Shown: piece after piece, positions 19,182-28,840 of the stretch | How positions within the stretch are numbered: the first letter of the stretch is position 1 | Layout of the letters: each line of letters starts with the position of its first letter | Origin: JBQLZQ01 sp052168355 | Lineage (GTDB): Bacteria; Pseudomonadota; Alphaproteobacteria; DSM-16000; Inquilinaceae | Assembly: GCA_052168355.1 (NCBI GenBank) | Contig: JBQLZQ010000088.1 | Location: 1-64,000, forward strand | Length of the DNA stretch: 64,000 nucleotides | Direction: 5' to 3' | Made by a program: the position numbers and the translations under genes | Notes under the pieces: generated by a model | What the model saw: the letters and a program-made list of their open reading frames with translations, nothing else | Told to the model about the DNA's origin: nothing | Databases searched by the model: none

Positions 19182-21878
19182 ATGGCGGAAACGACGAGGC
19201 CGGTACCCATTCAGCGACTGGATTATCAGCCGCCGGACTATCTGGTGGACGCGGTCGACCTGATATTCGACCTGCGCGACGACGGCGCCACCGTGACCTC
19301 ACGGCTGGCCATGCGGCGCAACCCCGATACCGGCGGCGGCGGCGCGCCGCTGGTTCTGGACGGCCAGCAGTTGGAACTGGTCTCGATCCATCTCGACGGC
19401 CAACCGCTGGGTGACAACCGCTACACGCTGACCCCCGGCACCCTGTCGGTGGCGGAGGTTCCAGACGCCTTTACGCTTGACGTGGTGACACGGATCGACC
19501 CGCACACCAACACGTCGCTGGAGGGCCTGTTCGTGTCCGGGGGGAACTTCTTCACCCAATGCGAGGCGGAAGGATTCCGCCGCATCACCTACTTCCCGGA
19601 TCGGCCCGACGTGATGGCGCGATACACGACGACCATCGTCGCCGACGCCGCGCGCTTTCCGGTGCTGCTGTCGAACGGCAACCGGGTCGACGGCGGGACC
19701 CTGGACGGCGGACGCCACTGGGCCAAGTGGGAAGACCCGTTTCCAAAGCCGTCCTACCTGTTCGCCCTGGTGGCCGGGGCCCTGGAGTCCCTGGACGACC
19801 GGTTCACCACAGCGTCCGGGCGCGTCGTGACCCTTCGGGTCTTTGTCCGTCCGGAGGACCTGGACAAGTGCCAGCACGCCATGGAGTCCCTGAAGCAGTC
19901 CATGCGGTGGGATGAGGAGGTGTATGGCCTGGAATACGACCTCGACACCTTCATGATCGTGGCCGTTTCCGATTTCACCATGGGGGCGATGGAGAACAAG
20001 GGCCTCAACATCTTCAATACGGCCTATGTCCTGGCCAAGCCAGAGACCGCCACGGACACCGACTATCGCCTGATCGAAGGCGTGGTGGCCCACGAGTACT
20101 TCCACAACTGGACCGGCAACCGGGTAACCTGTCGCGACTGGTTCCAGCTGTCGCTGAAGGAGGGATTGACGGTCTTCCGCGATCAGCAATTCTCCGCCGA
20201 CATGGGCGGCGCCGCCGTCAAGCGCATCATCGACGTGCGCCGTCTGCGCGCCACCCAGTTCACCGAGGATTCCGGGCCGATGGCCCATCCGGTGCGGCCG
20301 GAGAGCTACATCGAGATCAACAATTTCTACACCGCGACCGTCTATCAGAAGGGGGCCGAGGTGGTGCGCATGATCCACACTCTTCTGGGTCCCGAACGCT
20401 ACCGCGCCGGCATCGATCTCTACCTGTCCCGGCACGACGGCCAGGCCGTGACCATCGAGGATTTCGTCAGCGCGATGGAAGACGCGGGCGAGATCGACCT
20501 TGGCCAGTTCCGCCTGTGGTACAGCCAGGCCGGGACGCCGGAAATCGGCGTCGAGGACAGCTTCGATCCGGACGACGGTATCTATACCCTGACCGTGCGC
20601 CAAACCAGCCCGGCGACACCGGGACAGAACCGCAAGCTGCCTTTGCACATCCCGCTGGCCCTTGGTTTTCTCGATGACGAGGGGCGGCCGCTTCCCGTCG
20701 ATTTGGAGGGCGAGGATTCCGATCCGGTGGGCGGCCCGGCCCCTGCCGGCGGCGCCGCGCCTTCTGACATGGGCGAAGGAACCCGCGTGATCGCGCTCAA
20801 GGAAGGCGAGCGGACGTTTCGGTTCACCGGCCTTTCGCGGCGCCCCGTGCCATCGCTGCTGCGCGGATTTTCAGCGCCGGTCGTGCTGCGCGGCCAGCCG
20901 CGCGATCGGCTGCTGTTTCTGTTCCGGCACGATGTCGATCCGTTCGCGCGGTGGGATGCCGGGCAACAACTGGCGACCCAGCTTCTGCTGGACGGCATCG
21001 CCGACGAGGGCGGCGCCGGCGCCATCCCCTTGGACCCGGCCTTCATCGATGCCTTCGCCGCCACGCTGACCGACGAGTCGCTCGACCCCGCCTTTCGGGC
21101 GGAGGCCCTGTCGATCCCGGGCGAGGCCTTTCTGGCCGATCAACTGACCACCGTCGATTTCGAGACCATTCACCGGGTGCGCAAGACGGCGTTGCGGTCC
21201 ATCGCCACGGCGCTGCACGACCGGCTGATGGAAACCTATCGCGCCAACGGCGACGCCGGGCCCTACCGTATCGACCCCGTCTCGGTCGGTCGCCGCGCCC
21301 TGAGATCGGTTTGCCTGGAAACCCTCGCCGCCGGCGAGGATGTCGAGGAGGCCGTGCGGCTGGCCGACAGGCAATATCACGCAGCCGGCAACATGACCGA
21401 CATGCTGGCGGCCCTGTCGGTCCTGTCCCATCTCGACCGGCCCGAACGGTCGGCGGCGCTGGCGTCCTTTTACGACCGCTGGCACGACGACGCCCTGGTC
21501 ATGGACAAATGGTTCGGGCTGCAGGCCCGGTCGCTTCTGCCCGATACGCTGGACCGGGTGCGCGCGCTCACCGATCACGCGGCCTTCGACTGGACCAATC
21601 CGAATCGGGTACGGTCCGTGATCGGCGCCTTCGCCGTGGGCAACCCGGTCCGCTTTCACCGGCCGGACGGCGCCGGGTTCGCGTTTCTGGCCGACGGGGT
21701 CGTGCGGTTGGACCGGATCAACCCGCAGCTTGCCGCCCGGCTGGTGATGCCGCTGGGGCGATGGCGCCGGCATCCGCCGGCCGTGCAGGATAAAATGAAG
21801 GATGCGCTGCGGAAGATCCTGGCGACCCCGAACATTTCGCCCGACAGTTACGAGATAGCAAGCAAGAGCCTGGCATGA
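19182..21878 (+). CDS. pepN: Aminopeptidase N (M1 family)
   Basis: An 898-residue M1 zinc aminopeptidase of the proteobacterial PepN type. The substrate-anchoring GAMEN is at 268-272. The zinc site is HEYFH (304-308) with the second Glu in LSLKEGLTVFRDQQF. N-terminal DYQPPDYLVDAVDLIFDL and the C-terminal helical domain complete the family layout. It removes N-terminal residues from peptides in the cytoplasm. I chose ATG 19182 because homologues start close to the QRLDYQPPDYL segment; an upstream ATG at 19140 would add 14 residues and has no better ribosome-binding site. It follows the PEPC-like gene by 119 bases and could have its own promoter. Confidence 0.95.
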   Translation: MAETTRPVPIQRLDYQPPDYLVDAVDLIFDLRDDGATVTSRLAMRRNPDTGGGGAPLVLDGQQLELVSIHLDGQPLGDNRYTLTPGTLSVAEVPDAFTLDVVTRIDPHTNTSLEGLFVSGGNFFTQCEAEGFRRITYFPDRPDVMARYTTTIVADAARFPVLLSNGNRVDGGTLDGGRHWAKWEDPFPKPSYLFALVAGALESLDDRFTTASGRVVTLRVFVRPEDLDKCQHAMESLKQSMRWDEEVYGLEYDLDTFMIVAVSDFTMGAMENKGLNIFNTAYVLAKPETATDTDYRLIEGVVAHEYFHNWTGNRVTCRDWFQLSLKEGLTVFRDQQFSADMGGAAVKRIIDVRRLRATQFTEDSGPMAHPVRPESYIEINNFYTATVYQKGAEVVRMIHTLLGPERYRAGIDLYLSRHDGQAVTIEDFVSAMEDAGEIDLGQFRLWYSQAGTPEIGVEDSFDPDDGIYTLTVRQTSPATPGQNRKLPLHIPLALGFLDDEGRPLPVDLEGEDSDPVGGPAPAGGAAPSDMGEGTRVIALKEGERTFRFTGLSRRPVPSLLRGFSAPVVLRGQPRDRLLFLFRHDVDPFARWDAGQQLATQLLLDGIADEGGAGAIPLDPAFIDAFAATLTDESLDPAFRAEALSIPGEAFLADQLTTVDFETIHRVRKTALRSIATALHDRLMETYRANGDAGPYRIDPVSVGRRALRSVCLETLAAGEDVEEAVRLADRQYHAAGNMTDMLAALSVLSHLDRPERSAALASFYDRWHDDALVMDKWFGLQARSLLPDTLDRVRALTDHAAFDWTNPNRVRSVIGAFAVGNPVRFHRPDGAGFAFLADGVVRLDRINPQLAARLVMPLGRWRRHPPAVQDKMKDALRKILATPNISPDSYEIASKSLA

Positions 21879-21940
21879 CCGAAGAGGGTGATCGCCTGCC
21901 TGGTCATGTCGCATGCGCTTGGCGAGAACCCACACTGCCG

Positions 21941-21958
21941 GCACGGTCATGACCGTGC
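21941..21958. promoter_or_regulatory. Perfect 18-bp palindrome downstream of pepN
   Basis: GCACGGTCATGACCGTGC is a perfect inverted repeat with no loop and no following T-run, so it is not a terminator. It lies between pepN and the lipoprotein gene, 174 bases before the latter. A dimeric DNA-binding protein site is possible; the rest of 21879-22131 shows nothing recognisable. Confidence 0.45.
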
Positions 21959-22131
21959 GAATCGCTCGGCGAGGCGTGGCGACAACGGTGAGCGGGCGGC
22001 TTGGAGCGCCGCAAACCGCGTCGGCAAACCGCCAAAATGTACCGATTTCGCATAAACCGTTGCGGACGGGAGGCGTAGGTCGTTAGCACTTCACTAAATT
22101 TTAAGCAGTACTCGGTCTACTGGTCAGAGCC

Positions 22132-22530
22132 ATGGTGAGGTCGCCAAAGATCGCGGGCATCGTCCGGTTGGGGATCGTCGCAGGGTCGATCGGCATTCTT
22201 ATCGGGTGTACGCCGCCGCCGACGACGGCGCAGGTCGCGCAGGCGCCGCGGGAAGGACCGTTCAGCGTCACCTGCTTCAAGGATGAGGAAGTCGTGTTCG
22301 AGCATCCGGAAATCTACCGAACGATGGCGCCGGCCGGATGGACCTATGAGACCAACGACGGCGTGACCTTTCGAGGTCGATTGGGCAGCCAAGTCAATTG
22401 CCAATGGGCAAGGGACCCAAACGCGAAGCATCAGGACGATCCGGTCGATGGATACAAAGATGCCACAGTGTCCTCAAGAAGCAACACCGCTCCATTCTTG
22501 AAGCTTGACCTGACTTCACTTCAGAATTAA
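22132..22530 (+). CDS. Small putative lipoprotein
   Basis: A protein of 132 residues with a hydrophobic signal (IVRLGIVAGSIGILIGC) ending in a lipobox-like LIGC, so residue 26 would be lipidated. The mature part is short and proline-rich at first, then has VTCFKDEEVVFEHPEIYRT, GWTYETNDGVTFRGRLG and a second Cys in QVNCQWARD. The two cysteines could form a disulfide. I do not recognise the family. It lies just upstream of the TolC-like gene on the same strand, 53 bases apart, and may be an accessory of that envelope locus. The ribosome-binding site is weak. Confidence 0.6.
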   Translation: MVRSPKIAGIVRLGIVAGSIGILIGCTPPPTTAQVAQAPREGPFSVTCFKDEEVVFEHPEIYRTMAPAGWTYETNDGVTFRGRLGSQVNCQWARDPNAKHQDDPVDGYKDATVSSRSNTAPFLKLDLTSLQN

Positions 22531-22583
22531 CCATGATTTTCATGCGCGACAGTAGCGTAAATGCATCAGGGGAAGAACCGTCC

Positions 22584-24059
22584 ATGAACAGTGCTCGCCT
22601 CACCCATACGATCATCGCGGGATCCATGGCGACCGCCCCTCGCCGGACGGTCGGTTTCCCCGGCTCCCTAACGCGTCTTGGCCGCGTCGGGCTGCTTGGC
22701 CTGGCAACCGGGTTGATGGCGTCGACGGCACTGTCCACCGCCCACGCGGTGACACTGGAAGAGGCGGTGGCCTACACCATCTATACCAACCCCGAGATCA
22801 GCGAGGCGCGGAACAACCGCAAGGCGATCGACTACGAGCTGGAGCAGGCGCGCGGACTGTACCTGCCGCAGCTCGACGTGGAGGCCAGCGCCGGTGTCGC
22901 GCGGGTGGGCAATACCACGACCCGCGCCAACAACACCGAGAGCGACACCTTCTATCCGCGCCAGTTGTCGCTGATCCTGCAGCAGATGATCTTCGACGGG
23001 TTCGCCACGGACGCCGAGGTCGAACGCCAGGCGGCGCGGGTCGATGCCGCGGCTTATCGCGTTTTCGAGCGCGCGGAGTTCGTGGGCCTTGACGCCGTTG
23101 AGGCCTATCTCGACGTGCTGCGTACCCAGGAACTGATCGATCTGGCCCGCGCCAACGTCGATATCCACCGCCAGACCCTGGCCGACGTGGATCAGCGGCA
23201 GCAGGCCGGACGCGGCAGCATCGCCGACGTCCAGCAGGCCCGCGAGCGCCTGACCGCGACCGAAACCACCCTGGTCGACATCGAATTGCAGTTCGAGGAA
23301 GCCCGGATCACCTACGAGCGGATCATCGGCCTGCCGCCGGGCGACCTGGAGCGCCCGGCGTCACCGCCGAGCGAAGCCCTGCCCGAAAGCGTCGAGGCGG
23401 CGGTTGAGATGGCGCTTGAGAGCAACCCGACGATCCAGTTGGCGGCCGCCGACATCGACACCGCCTACGCCGACTTCAAGGCCGCGGAGAGCAACTTCTA
23501 CCCCACCCTGGACCTGGAAGGCCGGGCGACGGCGGGCGAAGAGCTGGACGGTGTCGAGGACGATGAGTATTCCGCCGAACTGCTGCTGGTGCTGCGCTAC
23601 AACCTGTTCCGCGGCGGTATCGACAGCGCCAACCGTCAGGAGCAGATCGCCCGGGTCAACGAGGCCCGCGACCGGCTGCTGACCATCGAGCGCGAGACCC
23701 GGGAATTGGTGCGCCAATCCTGGGTGTCGCTGCAGCGCGCCCAGAGGACCAGGGACCTTCTGCGTGAGCAGGTGGTATTCAGCGAGGAAGTGCGCGGGTC
23801 GTACGACCAGCAGTTCAGCATCGGCCAGCGCACCCTGCTGGACCTTCTCGACGCCGAGAACGAATTGTTCAACGCCCGGGTGGATCTGGTGACGACCGGT
23901 TACGCCGAGCAGTTTGCCGCATACCGGGTTCTGGCGAGCATGGGCGAGCTTTTGGCCACCCTGGACGTCGATCGTCCTCCCGGATCCGACATCGGCGCGC
24001 GCCAGGACGCCGGCGTACCGCCGACCCCGAACGAACGTCAGGTTCAACGCAGCAACTAG
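22584..24059 (+). CDS. TolC-family outer-membrane channel for type I secretion
   Basis: A 491-residue TolC/AggA-type outer-membrane efflux protein. The signal peptide ends in ALSTAHA before VTLEEAVAYTIYTNPEI. Two OEP repeats follow, each with long coiled helices (about 65-260 and 275-465) and beta segments such as YPRQLSLILQQMIFDGF and AELLLVLRYNLFRGG. The conserved FSIGQRTLLDLLDAENELFNARVDLV matches channels paired with HlyB/HlyD-type exporters. ATG 22584 is chosen for GGGGAAG 8 bases upstream, placing the signal peptide correctly. It precedes lapB and lapC but is separated by a strong terminator, so it is its own unit while serving the same secretion machine. Confidence 0.92.
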   Translation: MNSARLTHTIIAGSMATAPRRTVGFPGSLTRLGRVGLLGLATGLMASTALSTAHAVTLEEAVAYTIYTNPEISEARNNRKAIDYELEQARGLYLPQLDVEASAGVARVGNTTTRANNTESDTFYPRQLSLILQQMIFDGFATDAEVERQAARVDAAAYRVFERAEFVGLDAVEAYLDVLRTQELIDLARANVDIHRQTLADVDQRQQAGRGSIADVQQARERLTATETTLVDIELQFEEARITYERIIGLPPGDLERPASPPSEALPESVEAAVEMALESNPTIQLAAADIDTAYADFKAAESNFYPTLDLEGRATAGEELDGVEDDEYSAELLLVLRYNLFRGGIDSANRQEQIARVNEARDRLLTIERETRELVRQSWVSLQRAQRTRDLLREQVVFSEEVRGSYDQQFSIGQRTLLDLLDAENELFNARVDLVTTGYAEQFAAYRVLASMGELLATLDVDRPPGSDIGARQDAGVPPTPNERQVQRSN

Positions 24060-24108
24060 AGGTCCAATTCAGACACATGGCGTTTCGGACGCCGATCTCG
24101 AAAAAAAC

Positions 24109-24139
24109 AGTGCCCGCCTCTCATCAAGGCGGGCACTTT
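24109..24139 (+). terminator. Terminator after the TolC-like gene
   Basis: A perfect 11-bp stem, AGTGCCCGCCT/AGGCGGGCACT, closes a 7-base loop, with an A-run before and TT after. It lies 50 bases past the stop. Bases 24140-24284 lead to lapB and probably hold its promoter, though no clear -35/-10 pair is visible. Confidence 0.8.
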
Positions 24140-24284
24140 GCTGTCCGACCTGTCATGTTTTGGCCGGAAAAGGGGCGTAACGAAGGCGCCACCCGATAGG
24201 CGGAAACCGGCGCGGAGACGGCCCCCGTCGCAGTTCTGCGGGATAACCCTTCGTTAATCATCGGCCGTTAAAGTTCTGTTCACA

Positions 24285-26687
24285 ATGACTAACATTCAGG
24301 CCCACAGGCCATCGACCGCCCTGCAGAAACCGGATGAAGCGCGCGGCTGGCAACTGCAGCCGGCCGAGCTGGCGGACAGCCATCTCGACCCGCTGCTGGC
24401 CTGTCTGCTGATGTTGACCCGGCATTTCGACCGGCCGATGTCGGCCGACGCCCTGGTGGCCGGTCTGCCGATCCAGGACGCCCATCTGACGCCGGCCCTG
24501 TTCGTGCGCTCGGCCAGCCGCGCGGGGCTGTCGGCGCGCCTCGTGAAACGGCCGCTGGACAAGGTGTCCTCCCTGGTCCTGCCGGCCGTGCTGTTGCTGC
24601 GCGACCGGCGGGCCTGCGTTCTGACGGGGCTGTTGCCTGACGGCATGGCCGAAGTGGTGTTCCCCGAGGCCGGTCACGGTGTCACCCGCGTGGCCATGAC
24701 CGAACTGACGGCCGAATACACCGGGTTTGCCATCTTCGTTCGCCCGGAACACGCCTTCGACACCCGCGTCGACGAAAGCCGCCCTCGCCCCAAATCCTGG
24801 TTCTGGGGGACGCTGTTCAAGCTGTGGCCGGCCTATGTCGAGGTGATCATCGCCGCCGCGGTGATCAACGTGCTGGCCCTGGCCGCCCCGCTTTTCACCA
24901 TGAACGTCTATGACAGGGTGCTGCCCAACCAGGCGATCTCCACCCTGTGGGTGCTGGCGGCGGGCATGGGCATCGCCCTGTTCTTCGATTTTCTTCTGCG
25001 CAGCCTGCGCGGCGCCCTGATCGACACGGCCGGACGGCGCGCTGACGTGCTGTTGGCCAGCCGCCTGTTCGAACATGTGCTCAACATCCAGATGAAGGTC
25101 CGCCCGACCTCCACGGGCGCGTTCGCCAACCATCTGCGCGAGTTCGAGACGGTGCGCGATTTCTTCACCTCGTCGACCCTGTCGACCCTGACCGACGTTC
25201 TGTTCATCGGCCTGTTCATCTTCGTCATCTACGTCATCGCCGGGCCGCTGGCCTATGTCCCGCTGGTCGCCGTCATCATCGCCGCCACGGTCGGGCTTCT
25301 GGTCCAGATCCCGCTGGCCCGCGCCGTCAGACAGACCTCCCAGGAAGCGGCGCAGAAACACGCCATCCTGGTGGAGACCGTGGGCGCGCTGGACACGATC
25401 AAGAGCCTGGGCGGCGAAGGCCGGATGCAGCGGGCGTGGGAACGGTTCGTCGGCGCGACGTCGCGCACCAGCCAGAAGTCCCGCTTTTACTCGTCCATGG
25501 GCGTCAATCTGACGGTCATGACCCAGCAGGCCGTGGCGGTGGTGACGGTCATTGTCGGCGTCTATCTGGTCGCCGCCAACCAGATGACCATGGGCGGCAT
25601 CATCGCGTCGGTCATTCTGGGCGGGCGGGCGGTCGCGCCGCTGGCCGGCCTGGCCAACACCCTGTCGCGCTTTCACCAGTCCAAGACCGCCCTGACCACC
25701 TTGAACCAACTCATGGAACTGCCGGTCGAGCGGCCCGCCGACCGCCGGATCGTCAGCCGCCCGATCGAGCAGGGCGCCATCGAGATGCGTGATGTCACCT
25801 TCAGCTATCCCAACACGCAGATGCCGGCGCTCAAGAACGTGTCGTTCAAGATCCGGCCGGGCGAGCGCGTGGGCATCATCGGCCGCATCGGGTCGGGCAA
25901 GACGACCATCGGTCGCCTGATGATCGGGCTGTACGAGCCAGACGAAGGCGCGGTGCTGATCGACGACGTGGATCTCCGCCAGTACCACCCGTCGGACATC
26001 CGCCGGGGCGTCGGCTTCGTGATGCAGGACGTGACCCTGTTCGTGGGATCGGTGCGCGACAACATCGCGTTCGCGGTGCCCAACGCCGACGACGCGATGA
26101 TCCTGCGCGCCGCCAAGCTGGGCGGCGTCGACGATTTCATTCGCGGCCATCCCGACGGCTACAACCTTCAGGTCGGCGAGCGCGGCCAGAACCTGTCGGG
26201 CGGCCAGCGTCAATCCATCGCGCTGGCCCGCGCGCTGCTGCAGGATCCGCGCATTCTGATGCTGGACGAGCCGACCAGCGCCATGGACAACGGGTCGGAG
26301 CAGATGTTCGTCCGTCGCCTGGGCGAAATCCTGGATCCCAGCCACACCCTGGTTCTGACCACCCACCGGATGAGCCTTTTGCGGCTGATCGATCGCCTGA
26401 TCGTGCTGGAAGGCGGGCGCATCCTGGCCGACGGCCCGCGGGAAGAGGTCTTGCGCGCGCTGCAGGAACGCCGCATCGCGCTGCCGGCGCCGGGTGGCGG
26501 ATCCGCGGCACCGGCGCCAAGACCGAGACCCGCCGCCGCGGGAACCCCGCCACCCCCGTCGACCCCGCTGGACGACAAGGTCGTCGACGCGTCCGTGGAC
26601 GATGGCGAGGATAAGGACGGCAAGACCGGTAACGACGACAAGACACCCGATCAACCGCCGCGAACCGCAGCAGGAGCCGGCCGATGA
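24285..26687 (+). CDS. lapB: Type I secretion ABC permease/ATPase (LapB type)
   Basis: An 800-residue HlyB/LapB-type exporter. The N-terminal C39-like domain (about 30-160) lacks the catalytic cysteine, as in RTX exporters. The transmembrane domain spans about 175-450 with FTMNVYDRVLPN. The ATPase domain has Walker A GRIGSGKTT (near 534), signature LSGGQRQ (near 635) and Walker B ILMLDEPTSAMD. The last 70 residues are a Pro/Asp-rich tail not needed for transport. It should export a large unfolded adhesin in one step together with LapC and the TolC channel. Its stop overlaps the lapC start (ATGA). No good ribosome-binding site precedes the ATG. Confidence 0.93.
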   Translation: MTNIQAHRPSTALQKPDEARGWQLQPAELADSHLDPLLACLLMLTRHFDRPMSADALVAGLPIQDAHLTPALFVRSASRAGLSARLVKRPLDKVSSLVLPAVLLLRDRRACVLTGLLPDGMAEVVFPEAGHGVTRVAMTELTAEYTGFAIFVRPEHAFDTRVDESRPRPKSWFWGTLFKLWPAYVEVIIAAAVINVLALAAPLFTMNVYDRVLPNQAISTLWVLAAGMGIALFFDFLLRSLRGALIDTAGRRADVLLASRLFEHVLNIQMKVRPTSTGAFANHLREFETVRDFFTSSTLSTLTDVLFIGLFIFVIYVIAGPLAYVPLVAVIIAATVGLLVQIPLARAVRQTSQEAAQKHAILVETVGALDTIKSLGGEGRMQRAWERFVGATSRTSQKSRFYSSMGVNLTVMTQQAVAVVTVIVGVYLVAANQMTMGGIIASVILGGRAVAPLAGLANTLSRFHQSKTALTTLNQLMELPVERPADRRIVSRPIEQGAIEMRDVTFSYPNTQMPALKNVSFKIRPGERVGIIGRIGSGKTTIGRLMIGLYEPDEGAVLIDDVDLRQYHPSDIRRGVGFVMQDVTLFVGSVRDNIAFAVPNADDAMILRAAKLGGVDDFIRGHPDGYNLQVGERGQNLSGGQRQSIALARALLQDPRILMLDEPTSAMDNGSEQMFVRRLGEILDPSHTLVLTTHRMSLLRLIDRLIVLEGGRILADGPREEVLRALQERRIALPAPGGGSAAPAPRPRPAAAGTPPPPSTPLDDKVVDASVDDGEDKDGKTGNDDKTPDQPPRTAAGAGR

Positions 26688-28009
26688 CCGCCGCCCGCGA
26701 AGATTTCGACTACGCATCGGAAGTGCAGGCCGCCCTTCATCAGGGCACCAGCATGCGCAACCACATCTTCCTGTTCACCATCCTGGCGATGGTGGCCGCC
26801 GGTGTGTTCTGGGCCGACCGCGCCATGGTGGATGAGGTGACGCGCGGCACCGGAAAGGTCATTCCGTCGACCCAGCTTCAGGTCGTGCAGAGCCTCGAAG
26901 GCGGCATCATCAAGGAATTGCTGGTGCGCGAGGGCGACATGGTCACCCAAGGCCAGATCCTGCTGCGCATCGACGATACGGGCCTTTCATCGTCACTGGG
27001 GGAACTGCGCGCCCAACAGCGGACCCTGGCCGCCCAGATCCATCGGCTGCAGGCGGAGGTGGACGGCGCCGATACCGTCATCTTCCCGCCGGAGTTGATC
27101 GAGGAGGCCCCGGAACTGGCGGATGCCGAGCGCCGTCTGTTCGAGGCGCGTCGGGAAGCGCTGGAAAGCCAGCTTGCCATCGTCCGCCAGCAGGCGTCGC
27201 AGCGCGAGCAGGAACTGACGGAATTGAAACGCCAGGAGGTCCAGTATCAGAGCAGCCTCGACCTGGCCCGGCAGGAAATGAACATCATGGCGCCGCTGGC
27301 CCGGTCCGGTGTCGTGCCGCAGACCGAGATGTTGCAGCTTCGCCGTCAGACCAACGATCTGACCGGCCAGCTTGAGGCCACCCAGCTGGCCATCCCGCGC
27401 GCCGAATCCGCCATCCGCGAGGCGCGGGACCGGATCGAGGAACAGTCCCTGACCTTCCGGTCCGAGGCGGTACGGGAGTTGAACCAGCGCCGGGCCGAGG
27501 CGGCGGTGATCGACGAAACGCTGCGCGCCGCCCGCGACCGTGTGGTGCGCACCGACGTCCGGTCGCCGGTCGACGGCATCGTCAACACGATCAACGTCAC
27601 CACCGTCGGCGGCGTGACCCAGCCGGGGCAGGAGCTGATGGAGATCGTGCCCCTGGACGACACGCTGTTGATCGAAGCCGAAATCCGGCCCAGCGACGTG
27701 GCCTTCCTGAGCCCCGGTCAGGAGGCGACGGTCAAGCTGACCGCCTACGATTTCTCCATCTATGGCGGCCTGACCGGCATCGTGTCGCGAATCAGCGCCG
27801 ACACATCGGTCAACGAGCAGACGGGCGATTCCTTCTACAGGATCATCGTTCAGACCGAGGACACTATCCTGGGCAATGCCAATGCGCCGTTGCCGATCAT
27901 CCCCGGCATGGTCGCATCGGTCGACATCCTGACCGGCGAGAAGAGCATCCTGGACTATCTGCTCAAGCCCCTCGTCAAGGCCAGGGACGAAGCGTTGCGG
28001 GAACGGTGA
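26684..28009 (+). CDS. lapC: HlyD-family membrane fusion protein (LapC type)
   Basis: A 441-residue periplasmic adaptor. A single transmembrane helix (about 24-44, IFLFTILAMVAAGVFWADRAM) leads into a biotinyl-lipoyl segment (GGIIKELLVREGDMVTQGQILLRID). Long coiled-coil hairpins with many Glu/Gln/Arg follow (about 95-290). The beta-barrel region (TDVRSPVDGIVNTINVTTVGG, VPLDDTLLIEAEIRPSDVAFL) and the C-terminal conserved end (ILDYLLKPLVKARDEALRER) match type I secretion MFPs. It bridges LapB to the TolC channel. It is co-transcribed with lapB by a four-base overlap, and lapG starts 7 bases after its stop. Confidence 0.93.
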   Translation: MTAAREDFDYASEVQAALHQGTSMRNHIFLFTILAMVAAGVFWADRAMVDEVTRGTGKVIPSTQLQVVQSLEGGIIKELLVREGDMVTQGQILLRIDDTGLSSSLGELRAQQRTLAAQIHRLQAEVDGADTVIFPPELIEEAPELADAERRLFEARREALESQLAIVRQQASQREQELTELKRQEVQYQSSLDLARQEMNIMAPLARSGVVPQTEMLQLRRQTNDLTGQLEATQLAIPRAESAIREARDRIEEQSLTFRSEAVRELNQRRAEAAVIDETLRAARDRVVRTDVRSPVDGIVNTINVTTVGGVTQPGQELMEIVPLDDTLLIEAEIRPSDVAFLSPGQEATVKLTAYDFSIYGGLTGIVSRISADTSVNEQTGDSFYRIIVQTEDTILGNANAPLPIIPGMVASVDILTGEKSILDYLLKPLVKARDEALRER

Positions 28010-28016
28010 GGACGCG

Positions 28017-28748
28017 GTGTTCGGCCGCCACCCCCCGGCTCGCGGCCGTCGCCGCCCAACCTGGTCGTGGCTGACCGTGGCCGCCGTGGCGGCCATGACA
28101 TTGGGCCCGCCGCGGGCGGCGGTGGCGGTGGAAGCCGTTCCGGCCAGTGTCGGGCTGTTCGGGTCGGTCGAGTTTCGCGCGCCCGATCTGACGGCCATCC
28201 CTCAATGGACCGCCGTGTTGGACCGTATCGACGGGGAGCGGGCGTTCTACGCCGCGTGCGCCGCGGCGACGGCGGACTGCGATGATCCGCGCGTGTTGGC
28301 CTGGCAGGCCAAGATCGACTCGCTGCGCGGCCAGTCGCCTCACGATCAGCTTCGCGACCTCAACGCCTTTATCAACGGCATCATGCCCTATCGCCTCGAT
28401 CAGGAAACGTTCGGAACCTCCGATTATTGGGCGTCGCCGGCGGAATTCCTGCGCAGCGCCGGCGATTGCGAGGACTACGCGATCATCAAGTTCGTCAGCC
28501 TGCTGGAACTGGGATTCACCAACGATCAGCTTCGCATCGTGGTGGTCAAGGATACACTGCGCGGACTGGCCCACGCCATTCTGGCCGTCGATCTGGACGG
28601 CGAGACCTACATCCTCGACAGTCTGTTCGACGCCGTCCCGACGCACGCGATTGTCACCCAGTACGACCCGCAATACTCGGTCAACCTGACCGACCGATGG
28701 GCGCACATCGTGACCGCCGATCTGCAGCAGCGGTTCCGCACCCGTTAA
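28017..28748 (+). CDS. lapG: LapG-type transglutaminase-like cysteine protease
   Basis: A 243-residue BTLCP protease. A secretion signal (residues 15-38) ends near AAVAVEA. The catalytic triad is C151 in SAGDCEDYAIIKF, H186 in LRGLAHAILAV and D201 in TYILDSLF; the acidic residues beside the cysteine match the calcium site of LapG. In the known Lap system this periplasmic enzyme cuts the adhesin after the first Ala of a (T/A/P)AA(G/V) motif and so releases cells from a surface. The GTG start at 28017 has GAGG 5 bases upstream. It sits right after lapB-lapC and before the membrane HD-GYP-like gene, the position where lapD would be expected. Confidence 0.93.
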   Translation: MFGRHPPARGRRRPTWSWLTVAAVAAMTLGPPRAAVAVEAVPASVGLFGSVEFRAPDLTAIPQWTAVLDRIDGERAFYAACAAATADCDDPRVLAWQAKIDSLRGQSPHDQLRDLNAFINGIMPYRLDQETFGTSDYWASPAEFLRSAGDCEDYAIIKFVSLLELGFTNDQLRIVVVKDTLRGLAHAILAVDLDGETYILDSLFDAVPTHAIVTQYDPQYSVNLTDRWAHIVTADLQQRFRTR

Positions 28749-28840
28749 AGCCGATTGAGACAGCTTGACAATGCATCGCCGTCTCACGCCGATGGTCGCT
28801 GGCCTGCCGGCGGCAATCAGGCATCGAGACGAGTTCCGGC

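Noticed and set aside
26137..26687. Pro/Asp-rich C-terminal tail of LapB considered as a separate gene or fusion
   Set aside because: It is continuous with the ATPase frame, has no start signal and overlaps directly into lapC; treated as a disordered tail.
24258..26717. An 819-codon minus-strand frame opposite lapB
   Set aside because: Antisense shadow of a gene with Walker A, signature and Walker B motifs; low-complexity Arg/Gly/His product.
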